Below are positions 1 to 9,125 of a DNA stretch of 64,000 nucleotides, piece by piece; the first letter of the stretch is position 1; every line of letters begins with the position of its first letter. Position numbers and translations under genes: made by a program. The notes beneath the pieces are model-generated. The model did not search any database. It was not told the origin of the DNA and saw only the letters and a program-made list of their open reading frames with translations. The DNA is from Glycomyces lechevalierae (GTDB taxonomy: Bacteria > Actinomycetota > Actinomycetes > Mycobacteriales > Micromonosporaceae). The stretch lies in contig NZ_JAPZVQ010000008.1 in NCBI RefSeq assembly GCF_027622945.1, positions 6,413 through 70,412 on the forward strand. The letters run 5' to 3'.

Positions 1-164
1 CGCCCCCACACCCCCCCCCGGGCGCCCCCGCCCCGCGCGGGGGCGGCCGCGGCGGCGCTCTCACTCTTTCGAGTGACACTTCCATTAACGACGGTAAGAA
101 CCGGGGTTTGCTGTCGGACCCCGGCGAGAGACTTGGCCTGGGGTCGCCCCCCTGGGAGGGCGGG

Positions 165-182
165 GGCTGCCCTCGGGCGGCC
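165..182 (-). terminator. Possible terminator hairpin after the nucleotide-sugar dehydrogenase gene
   Basis: A GGC-x-GCCC-GA-GGGC-x-GCC hairpin lies just past the stop codon of the minus-strand gene at 188–1465. It has no T-run, so it is a weak candidate. Nothing else was recognised in bases 1–164 apart from a short TCACTC/GAGTGA dyad at 61–76. Confidence 0.35.
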
Positions 183-187
183 GGGCC

Positions 188-1465
188 CTAGAGCGTCTCG
201 ACGCCCGCGACGCCCCGCAGCGCACCCCGGGTGTCCAGCACCGGCACGCCCGCCGGGAGCGATTCCGGCCGGTACTCGGCGTGGTTGGTGAGCAGCACGA
301 TCAGGTCCGCCTTCGCGGTCGCGAGGTCGGTGACGCGCTCGACCTGCTGCGGGCCCACGCTCCAGACCGGCACGTGCGGGTCGTGGTATGCCAGCTCCGC
401 GCCCGCCGCGATGAGCTTGCGCGCCACCGGCGTCGAGGGCGACTCGCGCTGGTCGGCGATGTCGGGCTTGTAGGTGACCCCGAGCAGCAGCACCCGGGCG
501 CGCGACAGCGCGATCCCGGCCGCGTTCAGCCGCGCCATCGCCCGCGTCACCACGTACTCGGGCATCCGGTTGTTGATCTCCTGCGCGAGCTCCACGAACC
601 GGAACGGGTACCCGAGCGTGCGCACCTTGTACGACAGGTAGTTCGGGTCGATCGGGATGCAGTGCCCGCCGACGCCCGGCCCCGGATAGAACGCCTGGTA
701 CCCGAACGGCTTGGTCTTCGCGAGGTTGATCGCGTCCCAGAGGTCCACGCCGAGCTCCTGGCAGAACACCGCCATCTCGTTGACGAGCGCGATGTTCACG
801 TGCCGGTACGTGTTCTCGAGCAGCTTCGCCATCTCCGCCTCGCGCGGGCCCTTGGCCTCGACGATGGTGTCGATGAACCGCGAGTACATCGCCTTCGCGA
901 CGGCCGTGCACGCCGGGGTGAGGCCGCCGACCACCTTGGGGGTGTTGACGATCCCGTACACCGGGTTGCCCGGGTCGACGCGCTCGGGCGAGAACGCGAG
1001 GTGGAAGTCGACGCCGGGTTCGAGCCCGGACTCCTCGCGGAGGATCGGGGCGACGACCTCTTCGGTCGTGCCCGGGTACGTGGTGGACTCCAGGACCACG
1101 AGCGTGCCGGGCCGCAGGTGCTTCCCGGCGGCGTGCGACGCGCCGATGACCGCCGCGAGGTCGGGGCCGCCGGCCTCGCCGAGCGGGGTCGGCACGCAGA
1201 TGACGATCGCCTTGGCGCGCGCCTGCACCGACGCGTCCGTGGAGGCGCTGTACCCGCCGCGGAGCATCGTGTCGAGGTCGGCGTCGGAGACGTCGTCGAT
1301 GTGGCTGGACCCGGCGTTGAGCGCGTCGGTCACCCGCTGCGAGCGGTCGAGGCCCACCACGGTGAGGCCCTTGGCGATCGCCGCCTGGGCCAGCGGCAGG
1401 CCGACGTACCCTTGGCCGACGACGACCAGGTCGATCGGGCGCGCTGCTTCGTCAACAGTTGCCAC
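188..1465 (-). CDS. Nucleotide-sugar (UDP-GlcNAc/ManNAc-type) 6-dehydrogenase
   Basis: This 425-residue enzyme of the UDP-glucose/GDP-mannose dehydrogenase superfamily would oxidise C6 of a UDP-hexose, probably UDP-HexNAc, to the uronic acid with two NAD+. The N-terminal Rossmann fold carries GQGYVGLPLA (about residue 17). The catalytic Cys lies in GPGVGGHCIPIDP (about residue 255). This VGGHCIP form is typical of the WecC/WbpA/VipA branch rather than of plain UDP-glucose dehydrogenases, whose motif is GGGCLPKD. Length is normal for the family. It is divergent from the GT2 gene at 1803, across a 337-bp promoter region. It is one of three nucleotide-sugar dehydrogenases in the window (the others are at 14530 and 46839), so uronic acids are clearly major substrates here. 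The exact sugar cannot be read from sequence. Confidence 0.88.
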   Translation of the reverse strand: MATVDEAARPIDLVVVGQGYVGLPLAQAAIAKGLTVVGLDRSQRVTDALNAGSSHIDDVSDADLDTMLRGGYSASTDASVQARAKAIVICVPTPLGEAGGPDLAAVIGASHAAGKHLRPGTLVVLESTTYPGTTEEVVAPILREESGLEPGVDFHLAFSPERVDPGNPVYGIVNTPKVVGGLTPACTAVAKAMYSRFIDTIVEAKGPREAEMAKLLENTYRHVNIALVNEMAVFCQELGVDLWDAINLAKTKPFGYQAFYPGPGVGGHCIPIDPNYLSYKVRTLGYPFRFVELAQEINNRMPEYVVTRAMARLNAAGIALSRARVLLLGVTYKPDIADQRESPSTPVARKLIAAGAELAYHDPHVPVWSVGPQQVERVTDLATAKADLIVLLTNHAEYRPESLPAGVPVLDTRGALRGVAGVETL

Positions 1466-1802
1466 AGTGGAGTCCTTTGCGATTCAGAGGCGAGTCAGGG
1501 GTGCCTGGGCCAACATTACCAATAGCGAACAACGCAACGCTGGCCAGGGAAGACGTCGTTCCCTGTAGGTCATTCGTTCATATCGGCGACACCTTTCGTC
1601 AAGCCGTTCGCAGCCTCGTCGGATTGTTCACCTTGCGATTGAAAAGAGTTCACCATTCTTCGGCTCGCGACACGAATCAAGAATGGCCCTCGTATTCACA
1701 GTGAAAATCCGCCGTTTACATGCGCTGATGCCCTATCTGCGACGTGATCCCGGTCCTATTCACCGGGCAATGCGAGTGTGCGCTTGGGGCTACTATCGAC
1801 AC
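1466..1802. promoter_or_regulatory. Divergent intergenic region with two repeat structures
   Basis: These 337 bp separate two divergent envelope genes and are less GC-rich than their flanks. They hold an inverted repeat, CCATTCTT at 1653–1660 and AAGAATGG at 1679–1686. They also hold a direct repeat GTTCACC at 1626–1632 and 1648–1654, spaced 22 bp (two helical turns). Such spacing would suit a regulator bound on one DNA face, but no known regulator site is recognised. An in-frame upstream extension of the GT2 gene from 1683 was rejected as coding. Confidence 0.4.
1791..1796 (+). promoter_or_regulatory. -10 box TACTAT of a leaderless gene
   Basis: TACTAT ends 6 nt before the ATG at 1803. This implies transcription starts at or next to the start codon, and it supports choosing 1803 over upstream in-frame ATGs. 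Confidence 0.6.
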
Positions 1803-2984
1803 ATGCCCGCTCTGAGCATTGTCATCCCCGTCTTCGAGGCCGAGGAATACCTCCCCGGTTGTCTCGACACCGTCGTCGACGGCGGCACCGGTGTGTACAA
1901 CGCAGACGAGCTCGAGATCGTCGTCGTCGACGACTGCTCGCCCGACGGCTCCCGCGCCGTCGCCGAGCGCTACGCCGAACTCGACGGCCGCGTCAAGGTC
2001 TTCACGACCCCCGCGAACGCCGGCTCCGGCCCGGCCCGCAACTACGGTCTCGCCCAAGCGAAGGGCGACTACGTGTGGTTCGTCGACGCCGACGACGAGC
2101 TCAAGCCCGGCGCGGTCGAGCGGGTCCTCGCCGCCATCGCCGGGCCCCGCCCGCCGGACGTCGTCCTCGTCCAGCATGAGAAGCGCCGCGACACCGGCTT
2201 CATCGAGACCGGCGAGCTCCCCGAGCTCGCCGCGCACTGCCCGGCCGACCCGAGCGGCTTCACGCTCGCCGAATGGCCCCGCATCGTCGACTACACGCAC
2301 ACCCCGTGGACGAAGGTCTCGCGCCGCGACTTCCTGAACGGCACCGGACTCGGCTTCCCCACCGGCTGGTACACCGACATCCCGTGGACCTACGCGCTGC
2401 TGCGCCGCGCCGAGCGGATCGCGGTCGTCGTCGAATGCTGCTACCAGTGGCGCCAGCGCGCCGGGTCCTCGATCACCCGCACCCGCGACGACCGCCACTT
2501 CGACGTGTTCACCCAGTGGCAGCGCACCTGGGACGATTTCGAGGACGTGGACGACGCGGGCATCCGCGTAGCCCTGTTCAACCACATGGTCTGGCACCTG
2601 CTGCTCGTCATCGGCAACACCGAGCGGGTCGAGCCGAAGAAGCGCCGCGAGTTCTTCCGCCGCACCTCGGAGCTGTACCGCCGCTACCACCCGGGTCCGG
2701 ACGCGTGGCAGCCCGCCGAGGGCGTGACGGGCCTGAAGCAGCGGCTGCTCGCCGCCCGCGCGTACGTGGGCTATGAGGCGTTCCGGCAGGTGTACCGGCT
2801 TGCCAAGCGGGTCAACCGGAACGGGCCGCAGCGGCCGGTGCCGGTGCCCGAGCCGACGGCTTCCGAAGTGGAGGCGTCGTCGGCGAACGGCTCGGTGGGT
2901 TCAGCGGTCCAGCACGCGGCGGAGGAGGCCCCGGGCTTTCCCGCGCAGCCCACGCTGCCCGCCCCGCGCGTCACCGGTTCCTGA
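1803..2984 (+). CDS. Family 2 glycosyltransferase
   Basis: A 393-residue GT2 (GT-A fold) transferase that would move an activated sugar onto a surface polymer precursor at the cytoplasmic side. The N-terminus LSIVIPVFEAEEYLPG and the VVVDDCSPDGS nucleotide-binding segment are classic. The DxD-type metal site reads WFVDADDELK near residue 85. The C-terminal 60 residues are low complexity (Pro/Ala/Ser). Start at 1803 was chosen because the GT2 fold begins there and a TACTAT box sits 6 nt upstream. The last 84 bp overlap the 3' end of the convergent GT gene at 2901–4355. Donor and acceptor are unknown. Confidence 0.85.
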   Translation: MPALSIVIPVFEAEEYLPGCLDTVVDGGTGVYNADELEIVVVDDCSPDGSRAVAERYAELDGRVKVFTTPANAGSGPARNYGLAQAKGDYVWFVDADDELKPGAVERVLAAIAGPRPPDVVLVQHEKRRDTGFIETGELPELAAHCPADPSGFTLAEWPRIVDYTHTPWTKVSRRDFLNGTGLGFPTGWYTDIPWTYALLRRAERIAVVVECCYQWRQRAGSSITRTRDDRHFDVFTQWQRTWDDFEDVDDAGIRVALFNHMVWHLLLVIGNTERVEPKKRREFFRRTSELYRRYHPGPDAWQPAEGVTGLKQRLLAARAYVGYEAFRQVYRLAKRVNRNGPQRPVPVPEPTASEVEASSANGSVGSAVQHAAEEAPGFPAQPTLPAPRVTGS

Positions 2985-4355
2985 TCCCGCACCGTTCGCG
3001 CCGAACGCTTCGGCGTGCCGGCCGGAGACGCGTGCGCTGCCCCAGACGGCGTCGATGTCGACCCCGAGGCGGGCGGCCCTGGCGGCGGCGGCGGTGCGTT
3101 CGAGGCGCAGGACGCCTTCGGGGGTCGCGACTTCGAGCAGGCCGAGCCGGTGCCGGTTGGCGTACTCGACGAGCGCCGCGATGGAGTCCGGGCCGAGCTC
3201 GGCGGCGGCGGGGACGCGGATCACATACGGCACCTTGGGGTCCGGTTCGTGGGCGTCGGTGAACGCGACCCGGGGTTCGCCCCGGAACGCCTCGAGGAGC
3301 AGCCGTGCCCGGAGGGCCGGGTCGTCGAGGGCGGCGTGGCGGCCGGTGTGCGGTGCGGGCCAGTCGCCGGTGAGCGTGACGCGGACATCGGGGGCCGTAC
3401 CCGCCAGGATCATGTCGACAGTGGACTCGAGTTCGGGTGCGGGGGCCTTGCCGGCGTCGATGACGACGTCCGCGAGCGGCGTCTCCCAGATCCGGGTGGC
3501 CCTGGGGCGCTTGCGGTCGAGCTCGGGGACGCGGTTCGCGATGCGCGGCCGCCGGTAGGCCTTCGCGAGCTCGCCGCGTTCGGCGATCTGGCGCGGTCCG
3601 AGATGCCACGCCGAGGACTGGTCGTCCGGCACGAACACCGCGCCGGCCTGGTGCAGCCGGTACCCGAAGACCGTGTCGGAGCCGAGCAGCACGTCCGCGT
3701 CCATGCCGCCCGAGGCGTCGAACAGGCTGCGGTGCACGGAGAACGATGCGCCGACGAGGACCCGGAACGCCCGGTGGTCCGCTTGGCGCAGCCCCGCGGT
3801 GGCGTCGATGATCTGCTCGATCCACTGCGGCTCAGCGCGCTCGGCGTCGAACAGCTCCGCGGCCTTCCCCGCCCGCACGGCCTCGAACACGTCCGCCGGG
3901 TCGAGATCGCCCGCCCGGTAGTCCACGAACCGCTTGTGGCCGAGGACCGCGAGGTAGTCGGCGGCATGGTGCCAGCGCAGCTGGGCGGCCACGTGGTCGT
4001 CGAACACGAGCATGTCCGCGTCGAGGCGCAGGATCACGTCGCCGTCGCTCTGGGCGGCACCGGAGTTCGTGGCGTGCGCGGAGGCCCAGCCGCCGGGCAG
4101 GGGCGCCACGATCCGCGTCGACTCGGGCCTGATCTCCGGGAGCCGCAGGGCCGGCTCGGAGCCGTCGTCGACGACGACGACCTCCATGAGACCGGCCGGA
4201 TACGTCTGGGCGGCAAGGGACGCGAGGGTCGCGTCGAGCTTGTCCTGCTGGCCGTACGCGGGAATGACGACGCTGACGCTGAGCCGGGGCGGCGCGTCGG
4301 GCCGTTCGAGCGGCCCGTAGTCGTTGCCGCGCAGCACGGGAGCGGCCACGGTCAC
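2901..4355 (-). CDS. Family 2 glycosyltransferase, second gene of a tandem pair
   Basis: This 484-residue protein starts with GTG at 4355, inside a 4-bp GTGA overlap with the stop of the upstream gene (4352–5845), so the two are translationally coupled. The GT2 domain occupies about residues 25–270: SVVIPAYGQQDKLD, VVVVDDGS, the DADMLVFDDH metal motif and a LGSDTVFGYRLHQAGAVF acceptor-site segment. A basic Arg-rich tail ends the protein. It is clearly a paralogue of its upstream neighbour; both share TYPAGLMEVVVVDD-like and LRLPEIRPE-like segments. The longer open frame upstream of 4355 is only a shadow of that neighbour. Its 3' end overlaps the convergent gene at 1803–2984. Confidence 0.85.
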   Translation of the reverse strand: MTVAAPVLRGNDYGPLERPDAPPRLSVSVVIPAYGQQDKLDATLASLAAQTYPAGLMEVVVVDDGSEPALRLPEIRPESTRIVAPLPGGWASAHATNSGAAQSDGDVILRLDADMLVFDDHVAAQLRWHHAADYLAVLGHKRFVDYRAGDLDPADVFEAVRAGKAAELFDAERAEPQWIEQIIDATAGLRQADHRAFRVLVGASFSVHRSLFDASGGMDADVLLGSDTVFGYRLHQAGAVFVPDDQSSAWHLGPRQIAERGELAKAYRRPRIANRVPELDRKRPRATRIWETPLADVVIDAGKAPAPELESTVDMILAGTAPDVRVTLTGDWPAPHTGRHAALDDPALRARLLLEAFRGEPRVAFTDAHEPDPKVPYVIRVPAAAELGPDSIAALVEYANRHRLGLLEVATPEGVLRLERTAAAARAARLGVDIDAVWGSARVSGRHAEAFGANGAGSGTGDARGGQRGLRGKARGLLRRVLDR

Positions 4356-5845
4356 CGCCGCAGGAGGGCGCGCAGGCGCGCGCGCTGGCGGGCGTCGAAG
4401 AACCGGCGGGCGAAGCGCCGGGCGGCGTCGGGCGGGCCGGGCTCGTACACGGTGGATTCGGGTTCGCGGGCCGCGAGCCCGGTGTACTGGGCGGCGCCCC
4501 AGATCCCGGCGACGACCTGGTCGAGCCCGCCGCCGTCGGTGATGTGGCGGGCGCGCGCGAAGGCCGCCGTGCGTTCGAGGCGCGCGGGCGGCGCGTCCGG
4601 CAGGGGAGCGAGGAGCAGGCCCGCGTCGGACCGTTCGATGCTCGCTATGAGTTTCGCGACACTGTTGGGCCGCAACGGGACCGGCTTCGGCAGGACGAGC
4701 CGGTAGGGGACGACCGGGTCGGGCGCGGGCGCCTCGGCCGCGATCCGGACGCGCGGTTCGCAGTCGTAGGCCTCTTCGACCAGGCGCAGTTGCGCGCCGT
4801 CCCCGGCGAGGATCGACGCCCGGTCCTGCGGGGCGGGGCCCTGCCCGGTGACGAGCGTGATCCGGGCGTCCTGGCCCGCGAGCACCGGTGCGACGCAGGC
4901 GTCCACGTCGGCGGCCGTCGCGTCCTTGACGTCGATCACGATGTCGACCAGCGGGACCCGCCACGCGCGCGGCGGCGCGGTGCGCCGCATCCCGTGCAGG
5001 GGAACGCGCTGCGCGATATAGGGGACGCGCTGGTGGCGGCCCTCGTCCCACTTCTGCAGCATCTGCGGCATGCCCAGATGCCAAGCGGAGGACGTGGTCT
5101 CGGGGACGAACACGGCCCCGGCCTGCGCGAGCCGGTACGCGAACTCGGTGTCCGAGCCGAGCCGCAGATCGGTGTCGAGCCCCCCGGCGGTCTTGAAGAA
5201 GTCGCGGTGCACGGAGTTGGTGGCGCCCACGAACACCCGGAAGATCCCCGGGTGGTGCTGCACGAGCCCGCCCGTGTCCGCGATGACGTTCTCGATCCAG
5301 TGCGGCTTCGAGTCCTCCACGGCGAACAGCGCGTCGGCCTCGCCCGCGAGCACCTTCTCGTGCACCTGCTCGGGCGTGAACCGGCCCGGTTCCCAAGCCA
5401 CGAAACGCTTGTGGCCCAGCACGGCGAGGTAGTCGGCCGCATGGTGCCAGCGCATCTGCGCCTCCACGTGGTCGCGGAAGGCGAGCATGTCGGCGTCGAG
5501 CCGCAGCACGACCTGCCCGTCCGCGTGGTTCACGCCGGTGTTCACCGCGTGCGCCGAACCCCAAGACTCACTTGTGGTCACGACCAGTCGCGTGTGCTCC
5601 GGCCGCAGTTCCGGCAGCCGCAGCGGCGGGCGCGAATTGTCGTCGACGACGACGACTTCCATGAGGCCGGCCGGATAGGACTGCGCGGCGAGGGCCGCCA
5701 ATGCGAGATCCAGTTCGTCCTGGCCGCCATAGGCCGGGACGACCACACTCACCGCGAGACTCGGCGTCCAATCACCCGAGGTGGGCGGGTGCAGGGCCTT
5801 ATAGTCGTTGCGGACGATGCGCGGGCGTTTCGGTGAGTCGCTCAT
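4352..5845 (-). CDS. Family 2 glycosyltransferase, first gene of a tandem pair
   Basis: A 497-residue GT2 protein. I start it at the ATG at 5845 (MSDSPKRPRIV) rather than the in-frame ATG at 5941, because homology to its paralogue begins shortly after this point. Visible motifs are VSVVVPAYGGQDELD, MEVVVVDDNS, RLDADMLAFRDHVEAQMRWHH and a GSDTEFAYRLAQAGAVFVPET segment read in two parts. About 200 residues follow the catalytic domain and end in an Arg-rich tail. Both paralogues probably arose by tandem duplication and may add successive residues to one polymer. It is divergent from the large glycosyltransferase gene at 6009. Confidence 0.85.
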   Translation of the reverse strand: MSDSPKRPRIVRNDYKALHPPTSGDWTPSLAVSVVVPAYGGQDELDLALAALAAQSYPAGLMEVVVVDDNSRPPLRLPELRPEHTRLVVTTSESWGSAHAVNTGVNHADGQVVLRLDADMLAFRDHVEAQMRWHHAADYLAVLGHKRFVAWEPGRFTPEQVHEKVLAGEADALFAVEDSKPHWIENVIADTGGLVQHHPGIFRVFVGATNSVHRDFFKTAGGLDTDLRLGSDTEFAYRLAQAGAVFVPETTSSAWHLGMPQMLQKWDEGRHQRVPYIAQRVPLHGMRRTAPPRAWRVPLVDIVIDVKDATAADVDACVAPVLAGQDARITLVTGQGPAPQDRASILAGDGAQLRLVEEAYDCEPRVRIAAEAPAPDPVVPYRLVLPKPVPLRPNSVAKLIASIERSDAGLLLAPLPDAPPARLERTAAFARARHITDGGGLDQVVAGIWGAAQYTGLAAREPESTVYEPGPPDAARRFARRFFDARQRARLRALLRR

Positions 5846-6008
5846 TTCCCGACCACGATATCCCGGCGCCATTCGCGGGGAATGACCGGCTTCCCAGTTC
5901 AGCATCTGTTTACGCGAGTGAGGAGCATTGTTCGCACTCAATTCAGTTCTATTGCCTTTGGTTACGCGAAGATCTGGGCGGAATGCAACGTGGAGATGAA
6001 CGGACGAG

Positions 6009-8663
6009 ATGAACCCAGCTGATGAGACCGCACGCTATCCGGGACGACTCACCGATGATCTCCTGGTGCGCGCGGGCGAGCGGGCCCCCGGCACCATGGC
6101 CGCGACCGCGCTGCGCACCCGCTCGCCCGGCGCCCGCCACCTGCTCGCACGCGCCGCCACCCGCCGCCTCGACCTGCCCTCCCTGATCGACGCCGCCCAC
6201 CACCGCGATGCGTTCCCCGCGAGAGAACTCGAGGTGAACCCGGCGGCGCTGGCGTCACTCGCGCGGGTGATCGGCCTCCAGACGGGGAGTGAACAGGACC
6301 GGCGGGACGCGTTGGCGCTCTTCGACCTCGCGCTGGACGCGGGCGGGGTGCGGCGGGTGAGCCCGCGGGAGGCGGCCGTCCACGTGCAGCTCGCGTACGT
6401 CCTCGGCGACCTGGGCCGGACCCGGAGTCTGCTGCGCCGCTACGGAAGGCACCTGCCCGCGTTGGAGCGGGGCGCGCTCGTCGCGGACCTCGCGCACCCG
6501 GACGCGGGGGGCGACGAGCTGGCGTGGATCAAGCGGCTCGGCGCGCTCGCGGGCCATCGGGAGCTGCGGCTCGGTCCGGCCTCGGCCGACGGCGAACTGC
6601 TGCCGTGGTTCGACCGGCTGCGGGCCGCGCCGGGCCGGCGGGTCCAGTCCGGGCCGCGGATCTCCGTGGTGGTGACGGCGTACCGGCCGGACCGGGCCCT
6701 GCTCACGGCGGTCCGCTCGCTCCTCGACGGCGAGTGGACGAACCTCGAAGTCCTCGTGGTGGACGACGCCTCCGGGCCCGACTACGCGGCGGTCCTCGAC
6801 GCGGTCGCCGCGTTGGACGAGCAGCGGGTGCGGGTGATCCGCCGGGGTCTGAACGGGGGCACGTTCGCGGCGCGCAACACCGCGTTCGACGCGCTCACGG
6901 GGGATTTCGTGACGGGCCTGGACTCGGACGACTGGGCGGTCCCCGGGCGGCTCGCGCGTTCCGTCGCGCCGCTGCTCGACGACCCGGGCCTGCAGTTGAC
7001 GTACGGGGAGGCGTTCCTGTGCAACGAGGACCTGACGGTGACCCGCCCGGGCCGGGTCCTCACCACCGTGTCGACCGCCTCGATGATGTTCCGCCGCAGC
7101 GTGCTCGACCGGCTCGGCTACTACGACGAGATCCGCAAGGGCGCGGACACCGAGTTCCTGCACCGGGTCTCGGCCGCGTTCGGCGACGGCGCGGTCCGCC
7201 GCCTCCACGGCGTCCGCGACACGATCATGCGCCAGGCGCCCGGCTCGCTCTCCCGCGACGAGTTCGGTCCCGGCTGGAAGCACCCCGCGCGCCGCGCCTA
7301 CCAGTCCTCGTACCCGCTGTGGCACGACGAGATCCGCGCCGGCGCCGACCCGTACCTGCCGAGATCCCCGGCCCGGCGGCCGTTCTGGGCCCCGTACCAC
7401 GCGGCGGTCGCCCGCGCCGACCAGCGCCGCCGCCACTTCGACGTCGTGTTCTGCCTCGACTGGCGGCCCTTCGGCGGCCCGCAGAAGTCCATGATCGAAG
7501 AGATCAAGGCGCTCAAGGCCGCCGGGATGAACGTCGCGGTCATGCACCTGGAGTCGTGGCGGCACATGACCGTCGACGACCGGCCGATGTGCGAGCAGTT
7601 CCAGCGGCTCGTCAACGACGGCATCGGCGGAGCCGACGGCGGCACCGGCGGCACCGACGATGGCACCGGCGGAGCCGACGATGGCACCGGCGGAGCCGAC
7701 GATGGCAGAGTGGAGCAGGTCCTCGTCACCGACGACGTCGCATGCGACCTGCTCGTCCTGCGGTACCCGCCGATCCTGCAGTTCCGCTCCGGCGAGCGCT
7801 CGAACGTGCGCCCCGAGCGGATGATCGTGCTCGCCAACCAGGCCCCGCACGAACGCGACGGCTCCGACACCCGGTACGTCCCGGACGCCTGTCACGCCAA
7901 CGCGATCGACATGTTCGGCGTCGCCCCCCTGTGGGTCCCGCAGGGCCCGCAGGTGCGCGAGGCGCTCGCGGGCCTGACCGCGACCCGCCTGGCGGACTTC
8001 GACATGCCCGGGATCATCGACACCGCGGACATCGCGCCCGCCCGCACCGGATTCCGGTCCGTCATGCCCGTCGTCGGGCGGCACTCGCGCGACGACCGCA
8101 CGAAGTGGCCCGCCGCGGCGGACCTGCCGCTCATCTACCCGGGCGACGGCCGCTGGGACGTGCGGATCATGGGCGGCGCCGGGTCGGTAGCCCGCATCAC
8201 CGGCGAGGACCCGCCGGCGGCGTGGACCTGCTACGGCTTCGACGAGACCGACGTCGAGTCGTTCCTGTACCAGCTCGACTTCTGGATCTACTTCCCGCAC
8301 CCGAGCCAGTACGAGGCGTTCGGGCGGGCGATCCTCGAAGCGCTCGCCGCCGGGTGCGCGGTCGTCCTCCCGCACCGGTTCGAGCCGACGTTCGGCGACG
8401 CCGCCCTCTACTGCGAACCATCCGAAGTGGCCGGTGTGGTGGACGGGCTGTACGCCGACCCCGACCGGTTCCTCGCCCGCAGCGCCCTCGCCCAGCGGCG
8501 GGTGCGCGAGCGGTTCAGCCACGACTCCTACCGCCGGCTCGTGGCGGACCTGCTGGACGGCGCCGCAGGCGACGCCCCCGGGCCCGCCCCGGCGGTCGGC
8601 GCTCCGGCCGCCCGGCCCGAGCCCGCCGAAACCCCCGCCGTCCGAAGTCCCGTCGCCAGATGA
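6009..8663 (+). CDS. Two-domain glycosyltransferase (GT2 plus GT4-like)
   Basis: This 884-residue protein carries two catalytic modules. After a helical N-terminal region of about 210 residues, a GT2 domain begins at ISVVVTAYRPDRALL and continues through LEVLVVDDASG and GLDSDDWAVPGRL (metal site). From about residue 475 a second region starts at FDVVFCLDWRPFGGPQKS. It ends with a GT4-like C-terminal Rossmann segment, including HPSQYEAFGRAILEALAAG, where the Glu contacts donor nucleotide in that family. The two domains are joined near residue 540 by a Gly/Asp-rich tract encoded by tandem 21-bp repeats. The C-terminus is Pro/Ala-rich. It heads a co-directional run with the small membrane protein, ABC ATPase and phosphatidyltransferase genes, so its product is probably exported by that system. 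Confidence 0.82.
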   Translation: MNPADETARYPGRLTDDLLVRAGERAPGTMAATALRTRSPGARHLLARAATRRLDLPSLIDAAHHRDAFPARELEVNPAALASLARVIGLQTGSEQDRRDALALFDLALDAGGVRRVSPREAAVHVQLAYVLGDLGRTRSLLRRYGRHLPALERGALVADLAHPDAGGDELAWIKRLGALAGHRELRLGPASADGELLPWFDRLRAAPGRRVQSGPRISVVVTAYRPDRALLTAVRSLLDGEWTNLEVLVVDDASGPDYAAVLDAVAALDEQRVRVIRRGLNGGTFAARNTAFDALTGDFVTGLDSDDWAVPGRLARSVAPLLDDPGLQLTYGEAFLCNEDLTVTRPGRVLTTVSTASMMFRRSVLDRLGYYDEIRKGADTEFLHRVSAAFGDGAVRRLHGVRDTIMRQAPGSLSRDEFGPGWKHPARRAYQSSYPLWHDEIRAGADPYLPRSPARRPFWAPYHAAVARADQRRRHFDVVFCLDWRPFGGPQKSMIEEIKALKAAGMNVAVMHLESWRHMTVDDRPMCEQFQRLVNDGIGGADGGTGGTDDGTGGADDGTGGADDGRVEQVLVTDDVACDLLVLRYPPILQFRSGERSNVRPERMIVLANQAPHERDGSDTRYVPDACHANAIDMFGVAPLWVPQGPQVREALAGLTATRLADFDMPGIIDTADIAPARTGFRSVMPVVGRHSRDDRTKWPAAADLPLIYPGDGRWDVRIMGGAGSVARITGEDPPAAWTCYGFDETDVESFLYQLDFWIYFPHPSQYEAFGRAILEALAAGCAVVLPHRFEPTFGDAALYCEPSEVAGVVDGLYADPDRFLARSALAQRRVRERFSHDSYRRLVADLLDGAAGDAPGPAPAVGAPAARPEPAETPAVRSPVAR
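7626..7709 (+). repeat. Four tandem 21-bp repeats inside the glycosyltransferase gene
   Basis: Four consecutive 21-bp units, close to GGCGGAGCCGACGATGGCAC plus one base, encode GGADDGT-like heptads in frame. Units start at 7626, 7647, 7668 and 7689. Units differ by a few bases; the 21-bp length preserves frame when copies are gained or lost, so this is a likely length-variable linker. Confidence 0.85.
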
Positions 8664-8676
8664 GGGTGCGCCTCCC

Positions 8677-9009
8677 ATGAAGCAGAAGCTCAAAGCCGTC
8701 TACGTCCGGCTCGGCAGGCCCTCGCCGCTGCGCCTGGCGGTGGCCGCCTGGTGCGCGTGCGCCGTCGTCCTCCTCGCCGTCGGCCTCTTCGGCGGCCCGC
8801 GCCTGGTGTGGGCCGTCTCATTGCTGATGAGCCTGGTCACGTTGGGGGCGTTGGGCCTCGTGTGGAACGAGAGCCGCCAGACCCGGCTCGAGGCCCGCGC
8901 CTCGGCCGAGCGGTCCGAGGTCACGCTGCGCCGCATCCTGGCCGCGTTCGAGGTCGAACGCCTGGCAGCGGAGCGGCGCGGCGCCGCCGCCGGCGACCGC
9001 GCGGCCTGA
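8677..9009 (+). CDS. Small membrane protein with two TM helices and a C-terminal helix
   Basis: This 110-residue protein is of unrecognised family. It has a basic N-terminus (MKQKLKAVYVRLGRP), then two hydrophobic segments, about residues 20–42 (LRLAVAAWCACAVVLLAVG) and 46–68 (LVWAVSLLMSLVTLGALGL). A charged, probably coiled-coil tail of about 40 residues rich in Glu/Arg/Ala follows. ATG 8677 follows the upstream stop by 13 bp and is the first good start before the hydrophobic segments. Its position between a glycosyltransferase and an ABC ATPase suggests a role at the membrane in polymer assembly, but it is far too small to be the missing ABC permease. Confidence 0.65.
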   Translation: MKQKLKAVYVRLGRPSPLRLAVAAWCACAVVLLAVGLFGGPRLVWAVSLLMSLVTLGALGLVWNESRQTRLEARASAERSEVTLRRILAAFEVERLAAERRGAAAGDRAA

Positions 9010-9078
9010 ACCGGGCCCCGCGGCCCGGCATGAGGAAGGTCTCCGATCTGCCGCGAGCTGCCGAAAACCGCCGGGCGG

Positions 9079-9084
9079 TACTAT
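9079..9084 (+). promoter_or_regulatory. -10 box TACTAT before the ABC ATPase gene
   Basis: TACTAT lies about 42 bp before the ATG at 9126, giving a short leader. GGGAGGG (9111–9117) lies about 9 nt upstream of the start as ribosome-binding site. The ATPase may thus have its own promoter inside the gene run. Confidence 0.5.
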
Positions 9085-9125
9085 GGGCGCGCTGTGTCAA
9101 CCACCTGTCCGGGAGGGCCGCCCCC

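Noticed and set aside
1683..1802. N-terminal extension of the GT2 gene
   Set aside because: It runs through the promoter region; the GT2 fold starts at 1803, directly after a leaderless -10 box.
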